A stretch of 64,000 bases of DNA from positions 4,307,674 through 4,371,673 of the forward strand of contig NC_092689.1 of NCBI RefSeq assembly GCF_964275005.1, in the 5' to 3' direction. The DNA is from Diadema setosum. Lineage: Eukaryota; Echinodermata; Echinoidea; Diadematoida; Diadematidae. The notes beneath the pieces are model-generated. The model was not told the DNA's origin, ran no database searches, and saw only the letters and a program-made list of their open reading frames with translations. Both the position numbers and the translations under genes were made by a program. Positions 42,214 through 54,937 of the stretch are shown here, piece by piece (position 1 is the first letter of the stretch; every line of letters begins with the position of its first letter).

Positions 42214-42304
42214 TTAACCCTTTGTGTGCATTAAGTGCTGATTGGCTCAGAAAACCCCATAGCATTGTACACACTGTACAAAGTCTCTGGCACAGAAAGG
42301 GGTA
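42214..42304. mobile_element. TTAA-type MITE remnant
   Basis: TTAACCCTTTGTGTG at the left and CACAGAAAGGGGTAAA at the right are imperfect inverted copies about 90 bp apart. CCC-starting ends at a TTAA fit a piggyBac-type non-autonomous element. The right TTAA has decayed to GTAA. Confidence 0.5.
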
Positions 42305-42533
42305 AAAGAATGCACAGTGGAATGTGAAAAAAAACAAAAACAAAAACAAAAACAAACATACCTTGCATTCCATGAAAATGAATGGCAGCGTATTCAATAA
42401 ATTACATGACATGTACATTTACATACACACGTGGACATATATAAACACATAAATGCACTTATACACAGATATATTCTTATGACTGATATATGCTGTCCGA
42501 CAATCAAAACGATGTCATGTCATTCCATATCAT

Positions 42534-42569
42534 ACACACACGCACACACGCACACACACACACACACAT
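42534..42569. repeat. (CA)n microsatellite
   Basis: CA units with a few CG interruptions, about 36 bases. Confidence 0.9.
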
Positions 42570-43310
42570 AACATAATAACTTCAGGACATAAATGTTAAC
42601 TAGACAATAACACTTGTATACATCTGTCTTTGGTGGTATATCATGTTTCCTTCAACAAAGAGTGTGTGTGTTTGTGCATTGTGTGTGTGAATGTGTGTAT
42701 GTGTATGTGTGTGTGTATGATCATGTTAGTCACTGGGGTGTGTTTGTACACTAGTTACTCCTTCATAGAGGTTGCATGAATATCAATGTCTGGGACTGAA
42801 CCAGTTCGCCCTTGTACTTGACAGTGGACTAATCAATCTATCTGTGAGATCAGAGTGCACCTTCCTGGATTTATATCAATAACCAGACAGTAAAATTCAA
42901 AGCAGTCCTCTTCACACTGTATAGCCCTCTCACATTTACCACGGCACAACCTGCTTCAAACTCTATCGTCGTCGGCAATCAAAATCTTGACTCGATATCT
43001 CACCGCAGCCTCCCATCCCTTAACACTTCCAAAAATTCTCCAAGAAGACTCTGTATAACATGTTCCACTGTGCTGCCGTCACATCAATTGCTTCCGAGCA
43101 CTCAGTCTGTACAAAAAAACAAAAAACAAAAGGGGGAAAAATGAGGAATGAAAAAAAAGGGGCCATTGTTCACAGCAAGAGCAGTAATATTGCACTTTCG
43201 TGGCACTTCCCCGTGGTGAACAGGGAGGCCGTACAAGCCATCTCTTCACCGCCGGAAGCTTCTGAGTGTTGATAACAAACATCCTCCATGAGCTTGCTGA
43301 CCTTCGACCT

Positions 43311-46300
43311 TCATGTGAAGTGGAGGCTGATGCTGGCTGCCTTGGCTCGCAGCGGTTCCTCGTCGCACGACTTGAGAGACTCGATGGTCTCTGGAAGCTT
43401 CTGCTCCACCATAGCTTGCTTCAGGGCAGCTGTAACGATAGAACGTGAGATGAGATTAACACTGGGTCTACATGTTTGTTTGCTCTTTTCTTTCATCAAC
43501 TCTCTCTTTTCTACTAATGACATTCAATAATCGGTGCTGCCGAGCCTCAGAGAAAAATTACATGAATTTGTTGCCAATAGAAGAGTCAACTGGGATGCTT
43601 TCCACCTTCTCATGGGATCATAACATTTCATAAAACATATGGCTCTTGTTTTTACATGTACATACATTTTAATTTTTGTAATTTGATTGCCTGTTTATTT
43701 CATATTTCATCTGAGAAGATGGCTGGGAAGCCCATATTCAGCTGCACTAGCAGGTCTTCCATAGGGTCTAATTGGATTTTAGGCAGAACCCCCTCACCAG
43801 GTGAATGAACTTTAAAGGAATAAGTGGAAAAAATACAGAAGAATTAGAGAAATTACAGGAAATGACATCAATTTCTTACAAACTGAAACCAAAGACAAAA
43901 TGGAAATCATCTCTTCCAGGGTCACAGATCACATGTTTCATTCTTGTAACCTACATACAGCTGAGGACCACATACTGTACAAGCTTTAATAACAAGTTAC
44001 GAGAAGGTATGGATTAAATGCCGCCCTCACCTGACTGAGTAAGGAAACCTGCCAGAGTGAGAACGTTACACTTGACCTCTACAGGGAATGACTTGTTCTG
44101 CAGGAGGGTGTTGATGGTATGGAGCAGGTTGGATTCAAGCAGACCAGACTCAGAGAAGTCTACAATCACAAGGGAAAAAGACACAATTTCCATAAAACAT
44201 ATAGCACACCATTTCATATCATATCATATAGATTTCAAAAGGATTTAAACAAGAGACCCGCGGGTCTAGCGCTCACCTGAGTATCCCAAGTTCACCATTC
44301 ATGCAGTCACTAATCTAAATCATTCACAGCTCTACTGAAATTTGACCAGGCATTCTCAAGTAGAAGATGAAAATGTACAATAAGGGCCCAAATTTTTTAA
44401 GATTCCTTAATTTGGGGGGATTGGGGCCCCCTGGGACCCTCTGGGTGGAGCATGGTGCCCATTTTGATAAATTGAGATCCTGACCCCCTAGGGATGCTAC
44501 CTGCCAAGTTTGACGAAAATCCATCATGAGGTTTTCAGGAAGAAGATGAAAATGTACAATTCAGGCCCCCATTTGGACCTTCCCAACCCTGCCCCCAAGA
44601 GGGGCACCCCTGGATCTGCTATGAACAAACTTGAAACTACAGTCATTAATGTCCTCACTCATAGTATTATCTTAGCTCTATAACTTCTGATTCTAGAGAA
44701 GATTTTTAAAGATTCCTTCATTTTTGGGATTTGGGCCCCCTGGGGTCCCCCTGGGTGGGGGCATGGTGCCCATTTTAACAAATTGAGGTCCTAACCTCCC
44801 AGGGATGCTACCTGCCAAGTTTGGTAAAAATGGGTCATGGGGTTCTCAAGAAGAAGATGAAAATGTACAATTTAGTCCCCATTAGGACCCCTCCCCATCC
44901 CCCTCCCCAGGGTCCCAAGGGGGGCACCCCTGATTCTGCCATGAACAAACTTGAAACTACAGTCATCCATGTACTAACTCATAGTATTAACTTAGCTCTA
45001 TCACTTCTGGTTCTAGAGAAGAAGATTTTTAAAGATTCCTTAATTTTGGGGGATTTGGGCCCCCCTGGGGGCCCCCTGGGTGGGGCATGGTGCCCATTTT
45101 AACAAATTGAGTTCCTAACCCCCTAGGGATCCTACCTGCCAAGTTTGATGAAAATCTGTCCTGGGGTTTTCAAGAAGAAGATGAAAATGTAAAAAGTTTA
45201 CGCACGCCGGACACCGGACGACGCACGACAGACGCCGGACGAAGGGCGATCGCAATAGCTCACTTAGGTGAGCTAAAAAAGATTGGTTGCCTGGTTGACT
45301 TGTCATATCAAACAGCTGGAGCATTTCGAATCATGTTTTCCACATGTTCAACACATCTGAGTTGCTTTCAGGAGTTATTACATAAATTTATAGACTTTCA
45401 AATTTGACCTTGACCTCATGCTCAAAAGTCAAGTGTTGAAATATTCTTCTCTACTGTTATCCACGTACAAGTGGCAAAATTTTGAAGGAAAAACTTACAC
45501 TTTGACATATGAAGAGAACAGAACACATATGGGACAGATGAGTGGATATACGGAGGGATATCATAGTAGATGGCTTATAAGGACGGCTAGATGAACAGGA
45601 CATCTTGCTAATGTATAGCCTCTATTATCATTGAGCGGGCAAGAGAAAGGAACAATCTTACATCATCCTGAATGTAAAACCTATTAGTGTTAATGTAAAA
45701 CCTTCATGTTTACCTAAGTGTGATGCCGCAATGAGTGTGAGGGCGACAAGGGCCTCGTTCTGCATGAGCGCATGCTCCGACATCACCATGGCAACCAGAC
45801 GGGGCAGGCCACCGTGCTGGACAATAGTCTCCATGACCTGGGTTGACCCCGAGTGTTTGATGAGGGATGCTAGTAATCTGAAGGGAAACCAATACAAGGG
45901 AGATGGTAGATTTCCTACAGTCATCTCAAAATTTGTACATCTCTCTATTTATGTAATTGCAGCATAGGTATTTATCACTTATATCTATATATATTATATT
46001 TATCACTTATATACTTTATCACTTGTTCACTTATTTATCCATGTAAGTATCTATCTATCTATATTGTCGTATTTTTTCATTGTTCTATTGTTCTTCAATC
46101 TGCCACTATTGCTCTATCTCTTACCCTCCCACTTTCTTTTTGTGCAGTGGACTTTGCTTATAAAAGATGGTTGTTGCCTTTATCGAAGATTACTGGTGAA
46201 CAAAACTAATAAAATGATTCAATCTTACAAATCCCTCAAAGTAATATCAGATTTTGGCATGAATGCATGCCACAAAATGTTAAAATGAATAAACTGACAA

Positions 46301-49300
46301 AAGCTTAGGAATAATGAAAGACTTACAGAAGCTCTCTTTTTATGCATCTTTCAAACAAGTATAATGATTGTCTTTGTACTGAAAATCCTGGTAATCAGGT
46401 TACACATTGATCATACCTGTATTGTGAGCACTCTCTTAACTCGGTCTGTACTACTGCTGACTTGGTTACATACAATATCAATGGCATTTTGAGTTTGAGA
46501 TGTTGAGAGAGTGAAAGAAATTAAAAAGTAGCACATGGTGCCATGACGATGAACATCCAATCCATATACACACTGAATATAATATTTGACCATCACAATA
46601 GTGGTGGTCACTGACCTCGTGGCTTCTCCACTGACCCCTGGGTGTATCTCGCAGCCGCACAGCTCAACGACCCGCTGGATGAATTCCGGCCTCTGCCCAA
46701 TGTCCACAGCTGTTTCTGCTGCAAGTGAAAGAAGCGTGCATTCACGCAAAACTGTCTGTCACAACATCTTTCAATGGATAACAAGAAGGAGGTGACAAAA
46801 GGGCATTCCACACCCTTAGACAAATGTTTTACTCACACTGACTATCTTGACCAAGGTGTGTAGATGAGTACCTGGCAATACTTGGGTCATTATACGGATA
46901 TGAACACCCAGAACAGTGCTTACACTTAAGAGGGCACCCGTCTACATAGGACCTTATCACCATTGATATTTGAATTATCATTATTCTTATGTTACTACTT
47001 TCATGTCATTCACATTTCCTTCCTTATGCTGTTATGGACAACTGAAATAGGGGATGGCTCCTAGTACATCAGCGTAGTTTTATTTTGGAACCTCAGGGGA
47101 AGGGTTGACAGGGTTTGGACTCATCAGAACATCCACACGTGGTTACTGTGATAGGAGTCAAATGACAGTCAAATGCCCCACTCAAGATGCCTATACACAG
47201 TTCACAAATAATACACTGCATGCATTGATATATGAATGACAGCTGAGATTTTGTAGGCAAGTTGGCCTCCCTAGTAAACTGGAAAAGACATATAAAAAAG
47301 ATCTAAGAAATCAGCCAAAACTTTGGAGACCAAATAGACTAATTGCCTGATTCTTTCAAGCCTTCACCAGGCTTTTCACACATCAAGAAACACTAAAGAT
47401 GACAATAAAAAGGACGCAAAAATTTGGCCGTGTCATATATTTTGCAAATAACAGTTGAGTCATGAAAGCTGTGAAGATAAAAGCACCACAAACCATATGC
47501 CACACACAGTATTCTGTGATATTATCCCCCTTAGCAAATTGATACCCATATTTTGCAAACTATCAGAGATGAAATGGAATAAGAAGTGTTCAGAAAGACA
47601 TGTGTATGCTCACCCATACCATCCACCAGCATTCTTGCGGTTCCAAGCAGCTTGAACTGAACAAAGAGCATTTCTGACCTCAGCAGGGGCAGGATCTCTT
47701 CTAGCACACCAGAACTCAGCAGAATGGTTTTGTTAACCCCTGGGGCATTAGTGGAAAGTAACATTGAACAACTGAAAACCAAGCGCAATGCCCCCTCTCC
47801 TATGATTGACCATCGTGTCTTTGTGTAACCACACATAATTGTGATAGCAAATACTCCATGAAACTGATGGGTGATATATCAACATCTCTTACAAATCAAA
47901 ATATATTACATGCTAACTTGAAACAAGTATCTGGTACCATGGTTTCCACATAGTACCTTGAGATAACTTTAGAATCAGTAATATGAAAGAGCTTATGTTA
48001 CATCCAAACATCTTGTCTACCATATATCATATACCATCTTCAATAATAGCTATATAAATTGATCCCTGCACTTTGCATTTACATGGCAAAGTCTTGGATT
48101 CTAGCATATAAATATACCTTTCAGTCTCTAAAGTCAACAACACCACACTGCTCCTTAAACTGCTAGCTGGGATGATCAGGAATTTCTACGGAGACATGAC
48201 AATCATCACATCTGATGCTATACTCACTTGGAATGGCAAGATTGCGGAGAGCACTGAGAACAGCGTGGGTCAGTCGCGTGTCCACCTCTTGACCCTCATG
48301 GGGTTTGAGGAGTGCCAGGAGGCGAGGGACAATACCCTGCTTGACCAGTTTGATGCAGTTCATGTCTAAGTGGACACATGGTGAAAAGAAAGAAAATGGG
48401 TCATAAAAAGTTAGAATATTCCCAAAATTATCTACAACTGACTGACAAATTATTCATCAACATGAATAAGCACTGATTATTTTGTGTTCTAGAGTAATAG
48501 CCATGACAACAAGAAAAAACTGAACCCCCACCCCCCCCCCACAATTGCGTATGCATGGCATACATGGCAATAAATGATACACATTATGCAAGCATTCTAT
48601 ACTTTACCACTGCACTTAACCCATTGTGGACAGGCTGGTTTTGCTGTAACACTCATTTCCCATAGACACCTGCCCAAGTATACTTGGGACTCGTCTTCAA
48701 CAGGTTAATAAACATCAGCAATGCAGCAAGCCTTCCGAATACTGAAGTCTTCAGAGATACCCTGTGAGACTTCACAGACACACTCACCGTTTCTCGCAAA
48801 GTTTCCCACAGCGAGGGCAGCAGACATTCTGTAATACTCGATGTCAGAAGGCAGCCAGATATCCATGACGGCCCTGTAGAATGTCCCCTCACCTTCTTGG
48901 AATAGGTACTTCATGCACTCATCTGCAAGGCATAAAGTGGAGATACGCATGAGTTCCAGTCAACCGGATAGACCCTCCAAACTTCCCCAGCAAGACATGA
49001 CATTTACAAATTGCACTAGTAATTCCGTCCACATCTCTTGGAATACATTCAAAGTACCTACCATTGTGAAAAAGACTGACAAATTAAAAATTGTATCTAC
49101 CCTTGCTGGGCAAAGTGACTTCTGCCAAATTTCACTCCATCCATAAGAAAAACACGCTTTAGAAAAGCATGCCAGCTATTTCCGCTCAAAATATTATCAG
49201 ATTTGCTGCGAAAGAGGCAGTCTTCAAAGTATTTTGAATTTTCTCATGAATGTCAAAATGTATCTCCATGTACATATGTAGTCATACGATAAAGACAGCT

Positions 49301-52300
49301 ACATTTATTTCATTCTTGCATTCTAGTCTTGATAAAGGAATTTTGTGATAACTTTGCCACTCTTGTTGTGATTTTACACTAGAATAAAGCACACAACCTT
49401 TATTAGAGGATGTTAATCTGACTAAATGGTCACAATTGTGTTTTGATTGTATACAAGGCACTTATTTGTCAAGCCCTTACCTACAATGTATATTACAGAT
49501 CTCATACAACTCAAATCTCACAAACACACTCATTACCTGTGCATTTTTAAAGCTGCTCTTTTTCTACAAATCCCAACAGGTAAAACAAAAGTAAACTTAG
49601 GAGACTGAGCATTTACCCGAGCAGCACCAAAACTTTGGAATAACTTGCCATTAGCAATCAGGAAATTCCTAACTGTAGAATTATTTGAATAAAGACTTCA
49701 AAACCATCTCTTCATTTAACTGTTCATTATTGCTTAAGCTTATCAAGAGCTGTTACGATGCAAAGGAATTTATGTCCTCAAATTCTGCATTTTTTATAAA
49801 CTGATATATTACTACAATGTATCATCACTACTGACAGACATCTCACCTCCTGTGAGAAGTAAGACCATGAGATCCATGCAAACCCTGACAGCATCAAACT
49901 CCTCTATCTTGGGCCCCGTTTGGGTCGTCCAGTTCGCTGTGCGCGAGGCAGCAATGTCCAGCAGGGTGTCTGCTATGTTGGCTTTGGCAAATTCCACCTT
50001 CATTTCGTCTGTCAAGACAAATAGTCCGACAACTACAATCTCCACAGAGTATAATACCAGCAATAATTAATCTTCCAGCTTACATGCTCACTATCATACT
50101 TTCCATTTTTCCAGCCTTCTCATTTCCAACTGAATTCTCTCTGAAGGAAACAATGAGTGTCTGACTAACATGCAGCTAATGTTTCAGCTCTGACCATAAC
50201 AAACAATGATACATAAGAGCTTTCCCTGAAACAATAAAAAAAATAAATAAAAAAAAATCAATGAATCTGGCATCTGTCAATTTCTCTTGGTGAAAAAAGA
50301 ACAGAGAAAAAAAAACACATAAAACAACAAAAAACACATCAGACTTTAAAAATATAAAGCAAATATCATAATTATGATGATTGTACATAGAATTTTCAAA
50401 CATAATCATAAAAGTGCATCACTTCTGAGCCTCACTTACGGCATCTGTTTGAAATATGTATCCTGCTATTCTATTGGCAATGGTTTGGTGACACAAAAGG
50501 CATTAATGCTTTACAGTGTATTTACCATCAGTATCTGCTTTTCAACTGAAAAAACCCCAAACAACATATGTCTGCACTTTTGACTGCAGGAACATACATG
50601 TCCCATGCAAGTACTGCAACTTTAAATCATGTGATACACTCACGTAAGAATTGATTCTTAAAGGGCAGGAGAAAAGATAAGATGGAATGGGGGACAGATA
50701 TTCTGGGGCAAATAACAAGAACTCACCGTGCTCAACAAGGGATGCAATGATTTCCAGTAGTCCCTCCAGCTGGTCATCCCCGGTCACTTCCTTTAGCGCC
50801 CTCGCGAGGCAGTAGGCCACTTCAGTGTTGACGAATGCCTCACGGTTCTCAGCTGGAAGGGAGAAGAAGCAGATTTGAAGCAGGAAATCTGCATTGCTCT
50901 TCTGACTAGTGACTATCATATGTTAATTGGAAAGCATATCGTACTGGGGGGCATGTCATGAAGCATTTTGTCTGACAAAGTCGTCGGACAAATTTGCTCT
51001 AAACCAATCAGATGCAAGGATTTTAGTAGCTTGTAACAGTTTGTCAGAAAAATATCCGACCAAAACGCTTCATGAAATGCCCCCCAGATCTCACTTGGCT
51101 TTCGCCTTGAGCATCACTTGGGGGTTTCATCTTTCATTCGATCTGCTAGTTATCAATGTAATTTGCTGTTGTTTGCTTGTTTTTCAGGGGGAGGGGGAGG
51201 ACATCACCCCATTGATTTAGGATATGTTTCAAGAAGAACTCAGAATTGCAAGTTGCAAGAGCTGCAGTCCCCATGGCAACCAATCTAGTCGGGACTGGAG
51301 GAAGGTCTCACGGGACTAATGCTATGTATTGGTAAATCCAATATGCTTGTCACAATTTTCATCTACTACCAAAAAAAAAAAAAAAAAAAAGCTTAAATTT
51401 CTCATGCCACAAAAGGTGTAAAGTTGAATGCAGCATCATAACCATGGGGAGGAAAGAAATGTAGATATCTAAAATAGCAGATGCAAGGCAATGATTTATG
51501 AAGCAGGATTGTAACACACCAGTCAACCCCCATAACTCTTGGGCACTAACCTGGTTCTGCCAGGTTACCCAGACACATGATGGCTGTTCCACACAGGGCT
51601 ACATCACAGCTGTTTCGTTTCAGCAGGGTCACCAGCACAGGAATAGCACCTTGGCTCACAGCTGCCTTCTGAATAGGGACTGGATTTTTAAAAAAACGGA
51701 AAGACTATATAATTCCTTACAACTTAAAACATTCTTTAATCAATCCTTCACAAATTTTTCTCTCCCTTGAACATTAGCCAATCATTATCATGATAAATGA
51801 CTATCACTATGAATTACACACATATTTTATTAGTTATCACAATACATCCTTCAATTGATAGAATGTGAATTTGAACCATAATTTGATGACTAATATCACA
51901 AGTAAAACAAAAATCACAACAGAACAACTCAACTCCATCCCTTTTTGTTTTTCTGGTCATTAGCAAAGCAACAATGTCTGAATTGAAATAAGGTTTTGGA
52001 ATATATAAAGAAACGTGAGAGAATAAAGGCTGTACTACAAGCTCAGAATATACATATAAATTTCACAAAGAATTGCATACTAGGTAAATGTGTCTATGCA
52101 ATTAATTTACTTACTTAATAGTAAAGGTTTCAGAAGAAACACACAGTTAAATTTTAAGTACTGCATACTTTGAGTAGATTTCCAAATTAATGGCAGATAA
52201 GCATATTTCATGCAATTCACATTTTGAAGTTCTTTAGAAATACACAGTAAATTCTTAATTTTGCAAAATTTTTATTACCTTTGTCATAAGTCAAGTTCAT

Positions 52301-54899
52301 CAGGCATCCACATGCTGCATTCCAAAACATCTGATTGGTCATCTCCTGGTCAGTTGACTCTAGCCCGTCACGCATGAGTTGCAACAGTTTCTCTAGTCCC
52401 CCCTCCTCAAACACTGCAGATCTTGCTTTGTCTACAAAATCAAAGCAGCAAATCACCAACAAGCTCAAACAATATCAAAAAAGTGCAACAACAACAAGAA
52501 GAATCTGATATGAGATCATATCATTTAATATCAAATAGCTGACAAAGGTATTGAGAAATGTCATTTTAAAGCTGGAGCAATGGAATCACATCTATTCAAC
52601 AGACTGGGTTTAGCACACATTGTCTAAAGTACTCCAAGAACACAACATTTTGAATATTCATCAAGTACAATTCAGTGCAGAAATTAGATTTCTCTTGCCT
52701 AAAATGGGAGTATTCAACATACCAAAAGATCAGGAGTAGAAAGGAGTAGAAAACACAGAAAACCTGTAAAGAATCTGCAAATTCTATCACTGAATGCAAT
52801 TCATGCCATGGGTGACAAAAGAGAGAACTTGAAGGGAAATTGATTGACTGGTGGATCACTACTCTTTGCAACTTCCATTTTTTATCACTTGATGACACTA
52901 AAATAGCATATCATTAGCATTATTATTTTAACTATAGTTTTCTGCAGAGGTGTAAAGGATGATACCTTCATATCTGGATTTACAAAAAACTAGAAATGTC
53001 GCTTTGGCGACTGGTATGCCTCCGCCATAATGCATGATTTTCCCAATAGGTCTAGATAGTACATGTGGACACTGTGTGATTACATTTTCACAAAATTGGC
53101 AAAATATTGGAATGACAAGTTTGTCACAAATGTGTTGAATGTTCACCTTCCTTGACGTAGGTTTAATTGGATGAATAGGAGAGCATGTATCTAGGGATTT
53201 AAGGACTTTAACTTGACTTTGACCCATTCATACATTTAGGCATTGAGTAATTTTCAAGGTACAACAGGTGTGGAGAAAAAGTGCAATTTCTGAATTGAAT
53301 AGTAAATTGTTACCATTTTCATCTGGCCCTTGACCGTAAAATTCATAAGATAATTACTTTCAGGTAGAACATGCATAATATGTACTAAGTTTCAAGGTAA
53401 CTTGAGCCACTTCCGAGATATGGAGGAAAAAGTTAGTTTAGCACTTTCACTTGATCTTTGACCTTTTGACCTTTGAGGCAAAAAGAGAAAAAAAAAATTT
53501 CCAGAGAATTTCTATTAGGTTACACACGCATACACCAAGTGTAAAAAAAATAACCCTGCTGGCATTGCATAAATATGAGGGTAATAGTAACATTTTGAAG
53601 TCTTGCACTTGACCTTTGACCCCTGACCTTTGACCCCATGAACCCTACATTCTCTAGATAATCACTTCCAGTCAGTACATGTATATACTATGTTCCATGA
53701 AGATACCTTGAACAATTTTCCAAGGTACGGAGAAAAAAAAAAGAAGTTTTAATATTTTTACTTGACCTTTTGACCTTTGACCTTTGACCTCATGACCCAA
53801 ACTGTCACCAGAGAATCTTAATTGGGTAATACATGTATACACTACGTTTCAAGAAAATCTCTTCAGGCATTCAATAGATATGAAATGAAATGAAATGAAA
53901 TGAAATGAAAATGAAATATGGTGGAAATAGTGAAATTTTATGTATTTGACCCTGACCTTTTGACCTTTGACCTTTGACCTCATGACCCAAACTTTCACCA
54001 GAGAATCTTAATTGGGTAAAACATATATACACTAAGTTTCAAAAAAATATCTTCAGGCATTCAATAGATATGGTGGAAATAGTGAAATTTTATGTATTTG
54101 ATCTTGACCTTTTGACCTTTGACCTTGAGCATGTGCACCCAAAAGTTGATAGGCACAACTTCACCCCCTAATACACATACATGCCAAGTTTCATTAGGAT
54201 ACCTCAACAGGTTTCGATAGTTACCTTGTCCACAAAATTCATTACGGACGCACGGAAGGACGGACGGACGGACGGACGGAAGGACGGAAGGACGGAAGGA
54301 CGGACGGACGGACGGACGGACGGACGGACGGACGGACGGACGGACGGACGGACAACCCGAAAACATAATGCCTCCGGCACCACTTCGTGGCGGAGGCATA
54401 AAAAAAGATGATACCTTCATATATGAATTCAAAAAGAAAATATAGAAAATGATGATGGTACAAAGTTTAACTTCTTGTACCTTTTCTCCATCTCCAAAAA
54501 CAAAAATAAAAAAAAAAATAAATCAGATAAAGGCATCTAGGTAGATATGCAAGGTAGATTCTTTGTCACAGTTTGCTCACTGAATCACACCACTGCACCA
54601 AAGATCACTACAGAGATGTCTATTGTCTACTGTACTCACCACAGTCACAGCAGAGGTTTCCGAGGGCACGGCATGCCTGCATGGAAACCTCCCCATCCTT
54701 ACTGGCCAGACACCGGCATAGGGGCGGAATGATGGCACCCTCTACCAGGGGCTCTCGTACCTCTTCTGCAGGGGTGGGGAAGGGAGTGTGTAGAGGTGAT
54801 GGTTAGATATGATGACGAGTGACATTATTTAAGATTGCATGACACGACGATCATAGCATCGATGATGACGACTGTGTTATGATGATGTTAATGTTTGAA

Positions 54900-54937
<38 letters not shown>

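Larger units (their letters stand above)
37871..43310 (-). other. Probable 3' UTR and downstream flank of RAP1GDS1
   Basis: There is no coding exon on either strand. Minus-strand AATAAA hexamers lie at 41953-41948 (about 1.36 kb after the stop) and at 37876-37871 (about 5.4 kb after it). Either could end the RAP1GDS1 transcript. It contains CA-repeat tracts (42534-42569 and others) and a small TTAA-flanked element. Convergence with the palmitoyltransferase gene makes overlapping 3' UTRs possible. Confidence 0.45.
52990..54406 (+). mobile_element. Family A modular repeat with target-site duplication
   Basis: About 1.4 kb, from CTAGAAATGTCGCTTTGGCG to GGCGGAGGCATAAAAAA. The tandem TTGACCTTTGACC modules are more numerous than in the 11127 copy. 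The 3' end has a 109-base (ACGG)n run (54245-54353). GATGATACCTTCATAT occurs on both sides (from 52958 and from 54407), matching perfectly for 16 bases and loosely for another 8-14. A long duplication plus an A-tail favours retroposition over DNA transposition. Perfect DR1 motifs lie at 53771, 53778, 53961, 53968 and 54113. Confidence 0.85.

Noticed and set aside
51660-51690. Acceptor directly before AAGGCAGCT for RAP1GDS1 exon 6
   Set aside because: It breaks the frame; the acceptor 12 bases upstream (TCCAG/TCCCTATTCAG) restores phase and the human length.
54061-54463. Frames with SVRPSVRP or DGRTDGRT repeats
   Set aside because: They are translations of the (ACGG)n tail of a family A repeat on either strand.
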